8,179 nucleotides of DNA from Planctomicrobium sp. (GCA_018659505.1 JABJMI010000710.1:1-8179); one strand, 5' to 3'; shown: positions 1-6,978, counted from the first letter of the stretch. The notes: generated by a model not told the origin, from the letters alone. Made by a program: numbers and translations.

Positions 1-40
1 AAACTAAACTTAATAATGTGATCGCCCACAAACGTTGCAT
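1..40 (-). CDS. Possible 5' end of a leftward gene, signal-peptide-like start (partial)
   Basis: Reading leftward from an ATG at 40-38, the frame stays open to the window edge and gives MQRLWAITLLSLV: a short polar start with one Arg, then a hydrophobic run, as at the N-terminus of a signal peptide or membrane anchor. The product cannot be named from 13 residues. No strong Shine-Dalgarno sequence precedes the ATG (only AGG about 10 bases upstream). The same frame is open further upstream to a stop at 148-146 and reads as a Pro-rich stretch, but it contains no ATG, GTG or TTG there, so the ATG at 40 is the only usable start seen. A competing reading on the plus strand (3-110, ending TAA, Gly-rich) could be the tail of an upstream gene. 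If real, this gene is transcribed divergently from murC. Confidence 0.3.
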   Translation of the reverse strand, partial: MQRLWAITLLSLV

Positions 41-419
41 CGGAGAACCTGTGACTGGAGGTTGTGGAGGGAGTTTTGGATTGAGTACATTCTTTGGAGG
101 ACTATCATAAACAATATGTAGCTTTCTCGCAAAACCGACTTGAAATTAGCAATATCTCGATGGTCTCATCAAAAGTGTCGTCTGCAATTTCAAAACCTTT
201 GATACATTAAGTCCGTTTGAACTGCGTCTTTTCATCAATTAACCTCAGAGAGACCGCAAAAGTTCGTCTCTGAAGAACTGAAGAGACCATTTTTAAGCGA
301 ATTGAGTCAATTCCGAGCAGATGAATCCACAGACTGAGCTATATTGTATTCCTTCCAATGATTATTTTCAGCTTTCGCAAACAAATTAGAACATTGAAAG
401 ATGTGCTTTTTCTTTAGAA
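41..419. other. Intergenic region upstream of murC
   Basis: No gene is supported in these 379 bases, and no tRNA or other RNA gene is recognisable. The stretch is A+T-rich and presumably carries the murC promoter, but no well-spaced -35/-10 pair is convincing: TTGAGT (302-307) and TATATT (340-345) are 32 bases apart, too far to pair. GAGACC-type words occur three times (around 160 as GGTCTC, around 251 and around 285), and one pair (AGAGAC...GTCTCT near 250-273) could form a weak 6-bp hairpin. murC itself has no clear Shine-Dalgarno sequence, only a pyrimidine-rich leader. Confidence 0.6.
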
Positions 420-1817
420 ATGCCAATTCTCAGAGCCCAAATTCTTCAGCGACCTTCGCAAGGAGAACGCCCTCGAGCACATCTGATTGGTGCTTGTGGA
501 GCGGGGATGAAGGCACTTGCTGAAATTCTATTGGACGTTGGCTGGGAGTTGAGTGGCTCGGATCTTTCTAGTGATTCATCTGCTTGGAAGTCGTTGATCT
601 CACTTGGAGTTCATTTAGTCCCCGAGCATCAAGCTTCTTCGATTTCTGCCGAACTAGATATCGTGTTCTTTAGTGCGGCAATTCCGAATTCCAACCCAGA
701 GCGAACACAAGCTTCTGCATTGGGCATACCACAACTCTCTTATGTCGATTCAATTTCGCGAATCGCCAATAGTATGTCTTGTGTGGCGGTAGCTGGAACT
801 CATGGCAAGAGTTCCACGACTGCGTGGATCGCTGCTTTGCTGGAACAGATTGGACATTCGCCAACATTTATTTGTGGGGCTGAGCGTACTTCGGATCACC
901 GCAACGGCAAACTTGGGAAAGGCAACCTGGCAGTTGTTGAAGCGTGCGAATATCGAAATCACTTTCATGCCCTCAATCCTGAAGCAATCTGCCTGTTAGG
1001 AATTGAGCCGGACCACTTTGATTGTTTTTCCCATTTTGACTTGATGATCGAGGCTTACGCGAAGTTTCTGGATCTCCTCCCGTCTCATGGGAAAATTGTT
1101 TACAACAAAGATTGCTCGGTGAGTTCTGAACTTATACTGAATCGAGATGCGAAGACGATATCATTCTCGCTTCGAGACTCATACGCAGATTGGTATTGTC
1201 AGCGAGAGGGGAGGCAAATTCATTTTTTCTCGAAAGGGATTGCACGTAATTCTTACGAGTTTCCTCTGGTTGGAAAGCATCAACTCATCAATCTCACCGC
1301 TGCGATGGCAACAATTGAAGCTCTCGATGGCGATCTATCACATCCAGGAATCACTGAGAGAATCCTATATCCACCGCAGCTCAAAAGGCGATTCGAAATT
1401 ATTGAATCCGGACCATTCGGAACGGTGATCAACGACTATGCTCATCATCCGACCGAAATCAGAATGACCTTGGAAGCGACCAGGAAACAATATCCGAATT
1501 CTCGAATACGGTGTTGCTTTCAGCCGCATCAGCTTTCTCGAACTCAAACTCTTCACATGGATTTTGTAGAAGCATTGGCACTCGCTGACTTTGTGTTCAT
1601 CTTGCCTGTGTTTGCGGCTCGTGAAGCACAGAGTGTGGAGTTTGTAAATGAGAGCCAAAAACTCGTTGAAGACCTGAATCATCGAGGTAAATCAGCGATG
1701 TTTATTCCATCGCTTGACCAAGTGTGGCGAACATTAGAGACTGATGCGAGCAATCAAGATATCCTTTTGACCTTGGGAGCGGGTGATATCACTCGCATTC
1801 ATAATGAGCGCATTTGA
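420..1817 (+). CDS. murC: UDP-N-acetylmuramate--L-alanine ligase MurC
   Basis: This cytoplasmic Mur ligase adds L-alanine to UDP-MurNAc using ATP, the first amino acid step of the peptidoglycan stem peptide. All three Mur-ligase parts are visible in 465 residues, a normal length. They are the N-terminal nucleotide-binding motif IGACGAGM (23-30), the P-loop GTHGKSSTT (126-134) with EACEYRNHF (174-182), and the C-terminal domain with DYAHHPTEI (339-347), QPHQLSRT (368-375) and TLGAGDI (451-457). GTHGK rather than the GAKHGK-type P-loop, and adjacency to murB, favour MurC over the recycling ligase Mpl. EACEY replaces the EADESD form of enterobacteria; from memory the same variant occurs in other lineages. 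GKHQLIN (285-291) has Gln where Asn is usual. The ATG at 420 gives about 20 residues before the first motif; no Shine-Dalgarno is evident. The last 14 bases overlap murB. Confidence 0.97.
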   Translation: MPILRAQILQRPSQGERPRAHLIGACGAGMKALAEILLDVGWELSGSDLSSDSSAWKSLISLGVHLVPEHQASSISAELDIVFFSAAIPNSNPERTQASALGIPQLSYVDSISRIANSMSCVAVAGTHGKSSTTAWIAALLEQIGHSPTFICGAERTSDHRNGKLGKGNLAVVEACEYRNHFHALNPEAICLLGIEPDHFDCFSHFDLMIEAYAKFLDLLPSHGKIVYNKDCSVSSELILNRDAKTISFSLRDSYADWYCQREGRQIHFFSKGIARNSYEFPLVGKHQLINLTAAMATIEALDGDLSHPGITERILYPPQLKRRFEIIESGPFGTVINDYAHHPTEIRMTLEATRKQYPNSRIRCCFQPHQLSRTQTLHMDFVEALALADFVFILPVFAAREAQSVEFVNESQKLVEDLNHRGKSAMFIPSLDQVWRTLETDASNQDILLTLGAGDITRIHNERI

Positions 1818-2682
1818 TAAATTCAACGAAATTACAAAAATTGACGAACCATTGGCTCCACTGACTTGGCTAAAGGTTGGTGGGACTGCACAACTTTACA
1901 TCACTCCTCGTTCAGTTGAAGAACTTGTTGAGGTCGTGCAAGCAATCAATGAAGAAGCTTTGCCTGTCAGGATTTTGGGAGGAGGCTCAAATGTGCTGGT
2001 TAGTGAAGCAGGCTTTCCAGGTGTTGTAATCAAATTGGAGAACGACAATTTCTCGCAGGTTTCTGTAGATGGAAACATTGTCACCTGCGGAGGTGGGGCT
2101 GCCCTTTCCAATACAATCTCAGTCGCGGTCGGGGCAGGGCTGTCTGGTCTGGAAAATCTCGTCGGTATCCCCGGAACCGTTGCAGGAGCGATCCGCGGCA
2201 ACTCTGGAGGTCGACATGGGGACATTGGACAATATGTGAAATCGGTCGAGGTTTTGACTGTGAAAGGAGAACGATTTACTCGTTCCGGGGATGAACTCTC
2301 TTTCGACTATCGAACAAGTAGCGTCAATGAACTTGCCATCTTGAGTTGCCAACTTGAGTTGTCTGTCGCGGATGCAGACGAAATCTCTAAGAAGATGAGA
2401 CAAATCTGGATTGTGAAAAAAGCTGCGCAGCCATTTTCATTTCAATCAGCCGGCTGCATCTTCAAAAACCCTAGAGGTCTCAGTGCCGGAGCCTTGATAG
2501 AACAGGCCGGGTTAAAAGGGACCAAAGTTGGTCAAGCTGAAGTGAGTGATCGACATGCGAATTTTATCGTGACACACGAAAATGCCACCGCGGACGATGT
2601 GATCCACTTGATCGATGTCATTAAATCGCGAGTCCATGAAGTCCATGGTGTCGAATTAGAGACCGAAATTCAAATTTGGTAA
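1804..2682 (+). CDS. murB: UDP-N-acetylenolpyruvoylglucosamine reductase MurB
   Basis: This FAD enzyme reduces UDP-GlcNAc-enolpyruvate to UDP-MurNAc with NADPH in the cytoplasm, supplying the substrate of the MurC encoded just upstream. With the ATG at 1804 it has 292 residues. The FAD-binding domain shows LGGGSNVLV (58-66) and GIPGTVAGAIRGNSGG (121-136). Catalytic motifs are YR (169-170), SAGCIFKNP (215-223) and the C-terminal ETEIQIW. The proton-donor position, Ser in E. coli MurB, is Cys218 here. The compact C-terminus suggests the type II form. An in-frame GTG at 1783 would add seven residues (MISLAFI), but the only GGGAG lies three bases from it, too close; the ATG at 1804 also places the usual start just before the conserved LTWLKVGG region. 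The 14-base overlap with murC implies one transcript and coupled translation. Confidence 0.95.
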   Translation: MSAFDKFNEITKIDEPLAPLTWLKVGGTAQLYITPRSVEELVEVVQAINEEALPVRILGGGSNVLVSEAGFPGVVIKLENDNFSQVSVDGNIVTCGGGAALSNTISVAVGAGLSGLENLVGIPGTVAGAIRGNSGGRHGDIGQYVKSVEVLTVKGERFTRSGDELSFDYRTSSVNELAILSCQLELSVADADEISKKMRQIWIVKKAAQPFSFQSAGCIFKNPRGLSAGALIEQAGLKGTKVGQAEVSDRHANFIVTHENATADDVIHLIDVIKSRVHEVHGVELETEIQIW

Positions 2683-2689
2683 CGCGACC

Positions 2690-2705
2690 GAAGTTCGGCA
2701 ACTTC
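2690..2705 (+). other. Small perfect hairpin just after murB
   Basis: GAAGTT-CGGC-AACTTC forms a perfect 6-bp stem with a 4-base loop, starting 8 bases after the murB stop. No T-run follows, so it does not look like an intrinsic terminator. It could protect the 3' end of the murCB mRNA or be chance. Confidence 0.3.
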
Positions 2706-2756
2706 ACACTATCCTGATTCGTATGGCTCTCCGGAACGATTGGTTACAGAAAAAAT

Positions 2757-2785
2757 CACCGCGGAGACGCTGAGGCACGGAGAAG
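2757..2785. repeat. Solo copy of a GGAGA-rich degenerate short-period repeat
   Basis: The 29 bases consist of about three degenerate 9-10-base units with the cores GCGGAGA (2761-2767), GCTGAGG (2769-2775) and ACGGAGA (2777-2783). This pattern resembles a dispersed intergenic sequence I recall from many environmental bacterial genomes, of the form ACCGCGGAGACGC followed by GGAG-rich units. It lies in the 180-base gap between murB and the ThuA-like gene and differs sharply in composition from the A+T-rich flanks. Only one copy is in the window, so its dispersed nature here is inference. No flanking target duplication was recognised. Confidence 0.45.
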
Positions 2786-2862
2786 GAATTGCTTATATTC
2801 TGTACGAGGCTAAATCTCATTACCACACTTAGAAATCTATTTCTCATCTGGAGCTGACCAAT

Positions 2863-3822
2863 ATGAAATTCAATCGAGCATTTGCCTTTCTTGCGATGCT
2901 GTTCTCACTCTCAACTTCGGTTTCGGGCGCGGAATACAAAGCGTTGATTATTGATGGACAAAACAATCATGGAGCATGGCCGAAGACGACCTTCATGATG
3001 AAGAGTTATCTGGAAGAGACTGGTCTCTTTTCCGTCGATATCGCTCGCACAAAGTACACTTGGCAAGGTGAAGATTTACTCAAGAAGTATCCATTAGAAG
3101 GCTTCGAATCGACTCCAAAACCGAAGGCTGAACCTGATCCTGATTTCAAACCTGACTTTTCTCAATACGATGTCGTTGTTTCCAACTTTGGTTATGGAGC
3201 AGCTCCCTGGCCGCAGGAAACTCAAGAAGCCTTTATTAAATTTGTAAAAGGTGGTGGTGGTCTTGTTATCGTTCACGCTGCCGATAATTCATTTGGTGAC
3301 TGGAAAGAATACAACCAGATGATCGGTATCGGCGGCTGGGGTGGACGGAATGAGAAAAGTGGTCCTTATATCTACTTAGACGATGAAGGAAAACTCGTTC
3401 GAGACGATTCACCAGGCGCTGGAGGTCATCATGGTTCGCAGCATGAATTTTCTGTTATCACCCGAGATAAAGACCATCCCATCACCAAAGGCATGCCGAT
3501 GGAATGGATGCACTCGAAGGATGAACTCTACGCTCAGCTCCGAGGTCCAGGTCAGAATATGCAAGTCCTGGCAACTGCCTTTGCCAGTCCAAAACATGGC
3601 GGATCAGGTCGTCACGAGCCGATGCTCATGGTGATCAAATTCGGCGAAGGACGTGTCTTTCATACACCTCTGGGGCATGCAGATTATTCGCAAGAATGCA
3701 TCGGCTTCAAAGTCTCGCTTCAACGCGGAACTGAATGGGCGACAACTGGCAAAGTGACCCAGAAGGTTCCAGATAATTTCCCGACTGAAGATAAAGTTTC
3801 TGTTGAGAAATACGAAAAATAG
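2863..3822 (+). CDS. Secreted ThuA-like domain protein
   Basis: The 319-residue product begins with a signal peptide (charged MKFNR, hydrophobic core 6-19, likely cleavage after SGA at residue 23), so the domain probably acts in the periplasm or outside. The remainder is a ThuA-like fold, related to class I glutamine-amidotransferase-like proteins. Visible motifs are YKALIIDGQNNH (25-36), VKGGGGLVIVHAADNSF (128-144), HGSQHEF (190-196) and FGEGRVFHTPLGH (260-272), followed by the family-typical SLQRGTEWATTGKVT (285-299). ThuA of rhizobia takes part in trehalose and keto-disaccharide catabolism; secreted relatives are abundant in planctomycetes, and the substrate of this one cannot be read. A GGAG (2850-2853), nine bases before the ATG, supports the start. 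It is 180 bases from murB and probably a separate unit, ending at a strong terminator. Confidence 0.9.
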   Translation: MKFNRAFAFLAMLFSLSTSVSGAEYKALIIDGQNNHGAWPKTTFMMKSYLEETGLFSVDIARTKYTWQGEDLLKKYPLEGFESTPKPKAEPDPDFKPDFSQYDVVVSNFGYGAAPWPQETQEAFIKFVKGGGGLVIVHAADNSFGDWKEYNQMIGIGGWGGRNEKSGPYIYLDDEGKLVRDDSPGAGGHHGSQHEFSVITRDKDHPITKGMPMEWMHSKDELYAQLRGPGQNMQVLATAFASPKHGGSGRHEPMLMVIKFGEGRVFHTPLGHADYSQECIGFKVSLQRGTEWATTGKVTQKVPDNFPTEDKVSVEKYEK

Positions 3823-3846
3823 ATTTGCACTACGTTTATTCAATTC

Positions 3847-3881
3847 AAAACAGCCTGGAATGGTATCCTCCAGGCTGTTTT
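3847..3881. terminator. Bidirectional intrinsic terminator between convergent genes
   Basis: AAAACAGCCTGGA (3847-3859) pairs perfectly with TCCAGGCTGTTTT (3869-3881) across a 9-base loop, a 13-bp stem with A-runs and T-runs on the outer ends. It therefore works in both directions: it starts 25 bases after the end of the ThuA-like gene and ends one base before the kinase stop codon on the other strand. Confidence 0.88.
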
Positions 3882-3882
3882 A

Positions 3883-5916
3883 TTATTCCGAGCTCCAAAC
3901 TGCGCCGTGAACAGTTCCGTGGTTAGAATTTCCGGAAATGTCTTTGATTTGATCTCCACGACCTTCATTCAGTAGATAAAGCCCGATCGTTTCTTGTTCA
4001 GAGGCTAAGAGTTCTTGCGGGGTGAAACTTTCTGTGTACCGTGCTGATTTTGTGATTCGAACTTGATGAATCTTGCCATTGAAAAAACGATCGGGAGCAT
4101 TCCGACCCATTTTGTCCGCTGGTGCGCCTCCGAGGAATAGCCCTCCGTTTGAGGGTTCCAATGGATATCGATTTATAGGAGCCTCAATTGCTTCACCATT
4201 TATGAATAATCGACTTTCCGTTCCATTCCAAACTCCCGCCACATGAGTTCTCTCAGACTGTTGCAATCTCAAATTGGCTTTAATCAAGATTGAACGTCCT
4301 TGGTCTAATTTCGCCATCCCCCAGTCTGGTCCGGTCTGATAGAGAGTCATCCAAGCTTCGAGTGTGACTGGAGATCGATCATTGAGTGACAAATTCGGGA
4401 TGACTGCGTAATCATTGACTCCATCGAAGAGCAAAGAGGTTTCGAGTGCCGATTGTGCATCTGGAACCGTAGGTTCTGGCGTGCTGTTTGAGGAGTTTTC
4501 GACCACCTCTGAATTGTTATTATTCGATTCGCTTGTTGGCTGCGAAGTCGAATTTTGACTCACATCAACAGCACCAGAGTCGTTATTGTAAATCATTACA
4601 GCGACGATGATGAGTGCCAGAACACCAAACGAAGCAGAGATGATTTTTACATTCGGCGATGAGGAACTATTGCGATCAATGGTTCTGTTACGAATAGGCG
4701 ACTTTTCGACCGGAACAACAATCTGAAAGTCGTCATCGCCTTCTTCCTCACCCGATCTGCTTGTACGATCAGAGACCGCAGTTTTTGTTCTCTTTTTTGA
4801 TGAAACAGGTACCGATTCTTCTGAGTTCATCGTGAATAGAAAGTCATCAAAATCGGCATCATTAGGACTGTTTTTGCTTTGAGTCGTTGGTTGATTGAAA
4901 TTCAAAGCAGCAAGTGCATCAATCACTTCTGCCATACTTTGATATCGTTCGCTTGGGGATTTGGCGACCAACTTTTGAAAGATTCGGTCAAGTTCCGGAG
5001 TCGCTTTCTCGACATTGCCTGACAATCGGGGAATCTCAGCATCTCGATGAGCCAGGATTCGTTGTACTATTGATTCAGCTTGAAAAGTTGGGCGACCTGT
5101 CAGTAGGAAATATAAGGTACATCCTAGGCTATAAATGTCTGACCGCGCATCCGCTTGTCGTGTGTTCTCAGCTTGTTCGGGAGACATATAATCGATGGTG
5201 CCCATCACAGCTCCGGAAGCTGTCAGGTCAGATGATTTTTCCTCAACCGATTCAACTCTTGCTAGCCCCATGTCGAGGACTCTGACCGTTCCCGTCTCGT
5301 CGACTAACAGATTCGAAGGTTTAATGTCTCGATGGATCACCCCTTGTTCGTGGGCATACTGCAAGCCTTTTGCAGCTTGAAGAACATAGTTGACGGCAAT
5401 GTCGAAAGAGACAACACCCTGACTCCGTACTAATGACGCGAGGTCTTCACCCGCAACATACTGCATTACCAGATAATGAACTTCTCCTTCCTGGGCAGCA
5501 TCGTACGCTGTCACGATATTGGGATGTTCCAATTTGGCAGCGACTTGTACTTCTCTTCTGAAACGTGCGAGAAGTTGTCGAGATTTTGTGATTTCAGGTG
5601 AAAGGGTTTTCAGTGCAACCACTCGCTGCATGATGCGATGCTCTGCCTTAAACACCATTCCCATTCCGCCCTGTCCGAGCTTGTCGAGCAAGACATAGTT
5701 GCCCAAGACCAGCGACTTGAGCTTGCCACGATAAAGTTGCTTGGCTTGCCAGGCGGTGAGAGTCCCTTTTTGCACAAGGAATCGGGCACAAGACTCTACA
5801 GTCGTCGGTTCCTCAGTTGTCTGCATTGCAACGAATTCTTCACCCACTTCAAGCTCTGACATGACCCCAGAGTTGATTACTCTATTCCGAAATTCTTCAA
5901 GAGTTGGTTGCGACAT
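3883..5916 (-). CDS. Membrane Ser/Thr protein kinase with LamG-like ectodomain
   Basis: This is a predicted transmembrane sensor kinase of 677 residues. Residues 1-72 form a helical segment of the kind that precedes many planctomycete kinases (LVQKGTLTAWQAKQL, 47-61). The Hanks-type kinase domain spans about 74-340: glycine loop GQGGMG (81-86), ATP lysine K103, helix-C E122, catalytic HRDIKPSN (195-202, D197), DMG in place of DFG (215-217), MSPEQ (244-248) and SDIYSLG (259-265). All key residues are present, so activity is likely. A charged linker (341-420) leads to one membrane helix (about 424-443), a Ser/Asn/Thr-rich spacer (444-490) and a concanavalin/LamG-like domain (about 495-672, starting LLFDGVNDY), presumably outside the cytoplasm and able to bind a ligand such as a glycan. 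Its ligand and targets are unknown. No Shine-Dalgarno precedes the ATG. It has no operon partner; a terminator-like hairpin lies in its leader. Confidence 0.95.
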   Translation of the reverse strand: MSQPTLEEFRNRVINSGVMSELEVGEEFVAMQTTEEPTTVESCARFLVQKGTLTAWQAKQLYRGKLKSLVLGNYVLLDKLGQGGMGMVFKAEHRIMQRVVALKTLSPEITKSRQLLARFRREVQVAAKLEHPNIVTAYDAAQEGEVHYLVMQYVAGEDLASLVRSQGVVSFDIAVNYVLQAAKGLQYAHEQGVIHRDIKPSNLLVDETGTVRVLDMGLARVESVEEKSSDLTASGAVMGTIDYMSPEQAENTRQADARSDIYSLGCTLYFLLTGRPTFQAESIVQRILAHRDAEIPRLSGNVEKATPELDRIFQKLVAKSPSERYQSMAEVIDALAALNFNQPTTQSKNSPNDADFDDFLFTMNSEESVPVSSKKRTKTAVSDRTSRSGEEEGDDDFQIVVPVEKSPIRNRTIDRNSSSSPNVKIISASFGVLALIIVAVMIYNNDSGAVDVSQNSTSQPTSESNNNNSEVVENSSNSTPEPTVPDAQSALETSLLFDGVNDYAVIPNLSLNDRSPVTLEAWMTLYQTGPDWGMAKLDQGRSILIKANLRLQQSERTHVAGVWNGTESRLFINGEAIEAPINRYPLEPSNGGLFLGGAPADKMGRNAPDRFFNGKIHQVRITKSARYTESFTPQELLASEQETIGLYLLNEGRGDQIKDISGNSNHGTVHGAVWSSE

Positions 5917-5980
5917 AGTTAGAAATGATGCTACCCGAATTCGTGATATCGGTAAACATCATCGGAATACTCAATCGATT

Positions 5981-6029
5981 AAAAAATGGCTTGTACTGAG
6001 AGTAAGGACATCCTCTCCGCACAAGCCAT
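5981..6029 (-). terminator. Orphan minus-strand terminator-like hairpin upstream of the kinase gene
   Basis: ATGGCTTGT (5986-5994) pairs with ACAAGCCAT (6021-6029). Inside a 3x3 internal loop a second stem, GAGAG (5998-6002) with CTCTC (6013-6017), closes a 10-base loop. On the minus strand the stem runs straight into six T (5981-5986), the layout of an intrinsic terminator. No minus-strand gene lies upstream of it: the next one, the S41 protease gene, has its own terminator at 7013-7044. It therefore ends either a small RNA starting near 6080 or an attenuated leader of the kinase gene, whose start is 64 bases further on. A smaller hairpin, GTTCC-loop-GGAAC (6052-6065), lies just before it on the same strand. 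Confidence 0.5.
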
Positions 6030-6107
6030 CAGGCAAAAGCAAACGAAATAGGTTCCTCAGGGAACTTACTACAGTTTGACATACTTTTTAAAAGATGGTG
6101 TGAGTCA

Positions 6108-6120
6108 ATGATCAGATCAT
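6108..6120. promoter_or_regulatory. 13-bp palindrome between divergent genes
   Basis: ATGATCAGATCAT is a perfect inverted repeat around a central A, lying between the divergent kinase and pncC genes, 51 bases before the pncC start. A minus-strand TTGACT (6108-6103) touches its edge, so it could be an operator overlapping a promoter for the kinase leader or small RNA. The -10 partner is poor (AGTATG at 17-base spacing), and the site could be chance. Confidence 0.25.
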
Positions 6121-6160
6121 CGCAATTTGAATGAAGTTGTCCTTCAATCAATTGTCTATT

Positions 6161-6164
6161 AGGG
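6161..6164 (+). promoter_or_regulatory. Ribosome binding site favouring the GTG start of pncC
   Basis: AGGG lies six bases before the GTG at 6171. The alternative in-frame ATG at 6192 has no purine-rich site at a suitable distance, so this element favours the longer protein. Confidence 0.4.
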
Positions 6165-6170
6165 TACGTT

Positions 6171-6767
6171 GTGATTCAGCAACATGGCGTGATGAGGGGA
6201 GCTTCAAATTTGAATGAATACGAATTACTGAGAATAGCATCCCGAGTTGCTGAACTCTTAGAGAAAAGCAAACTGAAAGTGGTCTTCGCTGAGAGCTGTA
6301 CCGCTGGTCGTATCGCTGCAACACTTTCAAAAGTTCCAGGTATTTCTGCATCTCTATGTGGCTCTTTTGTTACTTATCGCAACGATTCTAAAAACCAATG
6401 GCTAGGTGTTCGCGGAGATGATTTGAGTTCGCCGAAGATTGGACCCGTCTCAGAGAGTGTCGCTCGACAGATGGCGATTGGAGCATTGAACCGTACTCCT
6501 GAAGCAGATGTCGCTGTCTCGATCACGGGGCATCTCGGACCGAATGCCCCTGAAGTACTGGATGGAATTGCCTACTCTGCGATTTGTTTCCGAGAAGGGA
6601 CTTCTGGCATCACTAAGCTTGATCAAGTTAATTGCATTCAACTCGATCAAGAAATGACCATTCAAAATAAACAATCGACATTAAGGGAAGAACGCCAGGC
6701 GAGTGCAGTGGCTTTTGTACTGAATCAGCTGGTTTTGAATCTCGAATCGAAAATTTCAAATCGGTGA
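6171..6767 (+). CDS. pncC: Nicotinamide-nucleotide amidohydrolase, PncC/CinA C-terminal family
   Basis: Members of this cytoplasmic family hydrolyse nicotinamide mononucleotide to nicotinate mononucleotide and ammonia, returning it to NAD synthesis. The 198 residues consist only of the CinA C-terminal domain; the N-terminal MoCF-like domain of full CinA is absent. Family motifs are AESCTAGRIAATLS (40-53, with the catalytic Ser42), GSFVTYRNDSK (64-74), GPVSESVARQMAIGAL (91-106), and ADVAVSITGHLGPNAP (112-127) in place of the usual ITGIAGPGG. It is somewhat longer than the E. coli PncC of about 165 residues. The GTG start is backed by AGGG; an ATG at 6192 would remove seven residues. It stands alone and is divergent from the kinase gene. 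The His-Leu change in the ITG motif is unusual, but the nucleophile is intact. Confidence 0.88.
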   Translation: MIQQHGVMRGASNLNEYELLRIASRVAELLEKSKLKVVFAESCTAGRIAATLSKVPGISASLCGSFVTYRNDSKNQWLGVRGDDLSSPKIGPVSESVARQMAIGALNRTPEADVAVSITGHLGPNAPEVLDGIAYSAICFREGTSGITKLDQVNCIQLDQEMTIQNKQSTLREERQASAVAFVLNQLVLNLESKISNR

Positions 6768-6978
6768 AAATTATCGGCATTTATTGGGGAAAGGTCAAAC
6801 ATTCTAAATCATCAACCTTCTTGCTAGGCAGCAGCATGGAAATAACCTCCCTTACAAGCACGCAGCGCATGCAAGAGGATCAACTCCCCAAGCACACTTG
6901 CTCGCGCGTCGTGTTGGTAGACTATTCATTCCCCAATGCCTCAAACAATTGTAGGAAAACCTTGTTTGGATAATACAG

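Noticed and set aside
160..291. GGTCTC/GAGACC words spaced through the murC upstream region as a regulatory repeat
   Set aside because: Only six to seven bases match, spacing is irregular and orientation is mixed; not distinguishable from chance.
1365..1682. 105-codon minus-strand frame inside murC
   Set aside because: It lies entirely within the well-supported murC reading frame, and its translation shows no family character; a shadow frame.
4914..5285. 123-codon plus-strand frame antisense to the kinase domain
   Set aside because: It is opposite a clearly conserved kinase domain, and the translation lacks domain features.
6076..6104. Plus-strand promoter for pncC based on a perfect TTGACA at 6076-6081
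   Set aside because: No -10-like hexamer lies at 16-18 bases spacing (TGTGAG at 17), so the box alone is not enough.
6764..6973. 69-codon frame starting GTG in a four-base overlap with the pncC stop
   Set aside because: The GTGA overlap is suggestive of coupling, but the translation is Ser/Thr/Cys-rich with no domain, hydrophobic pattern or family resemblance, and no Shine-Dalgarno stands out. Read as chance open frame in a gap.
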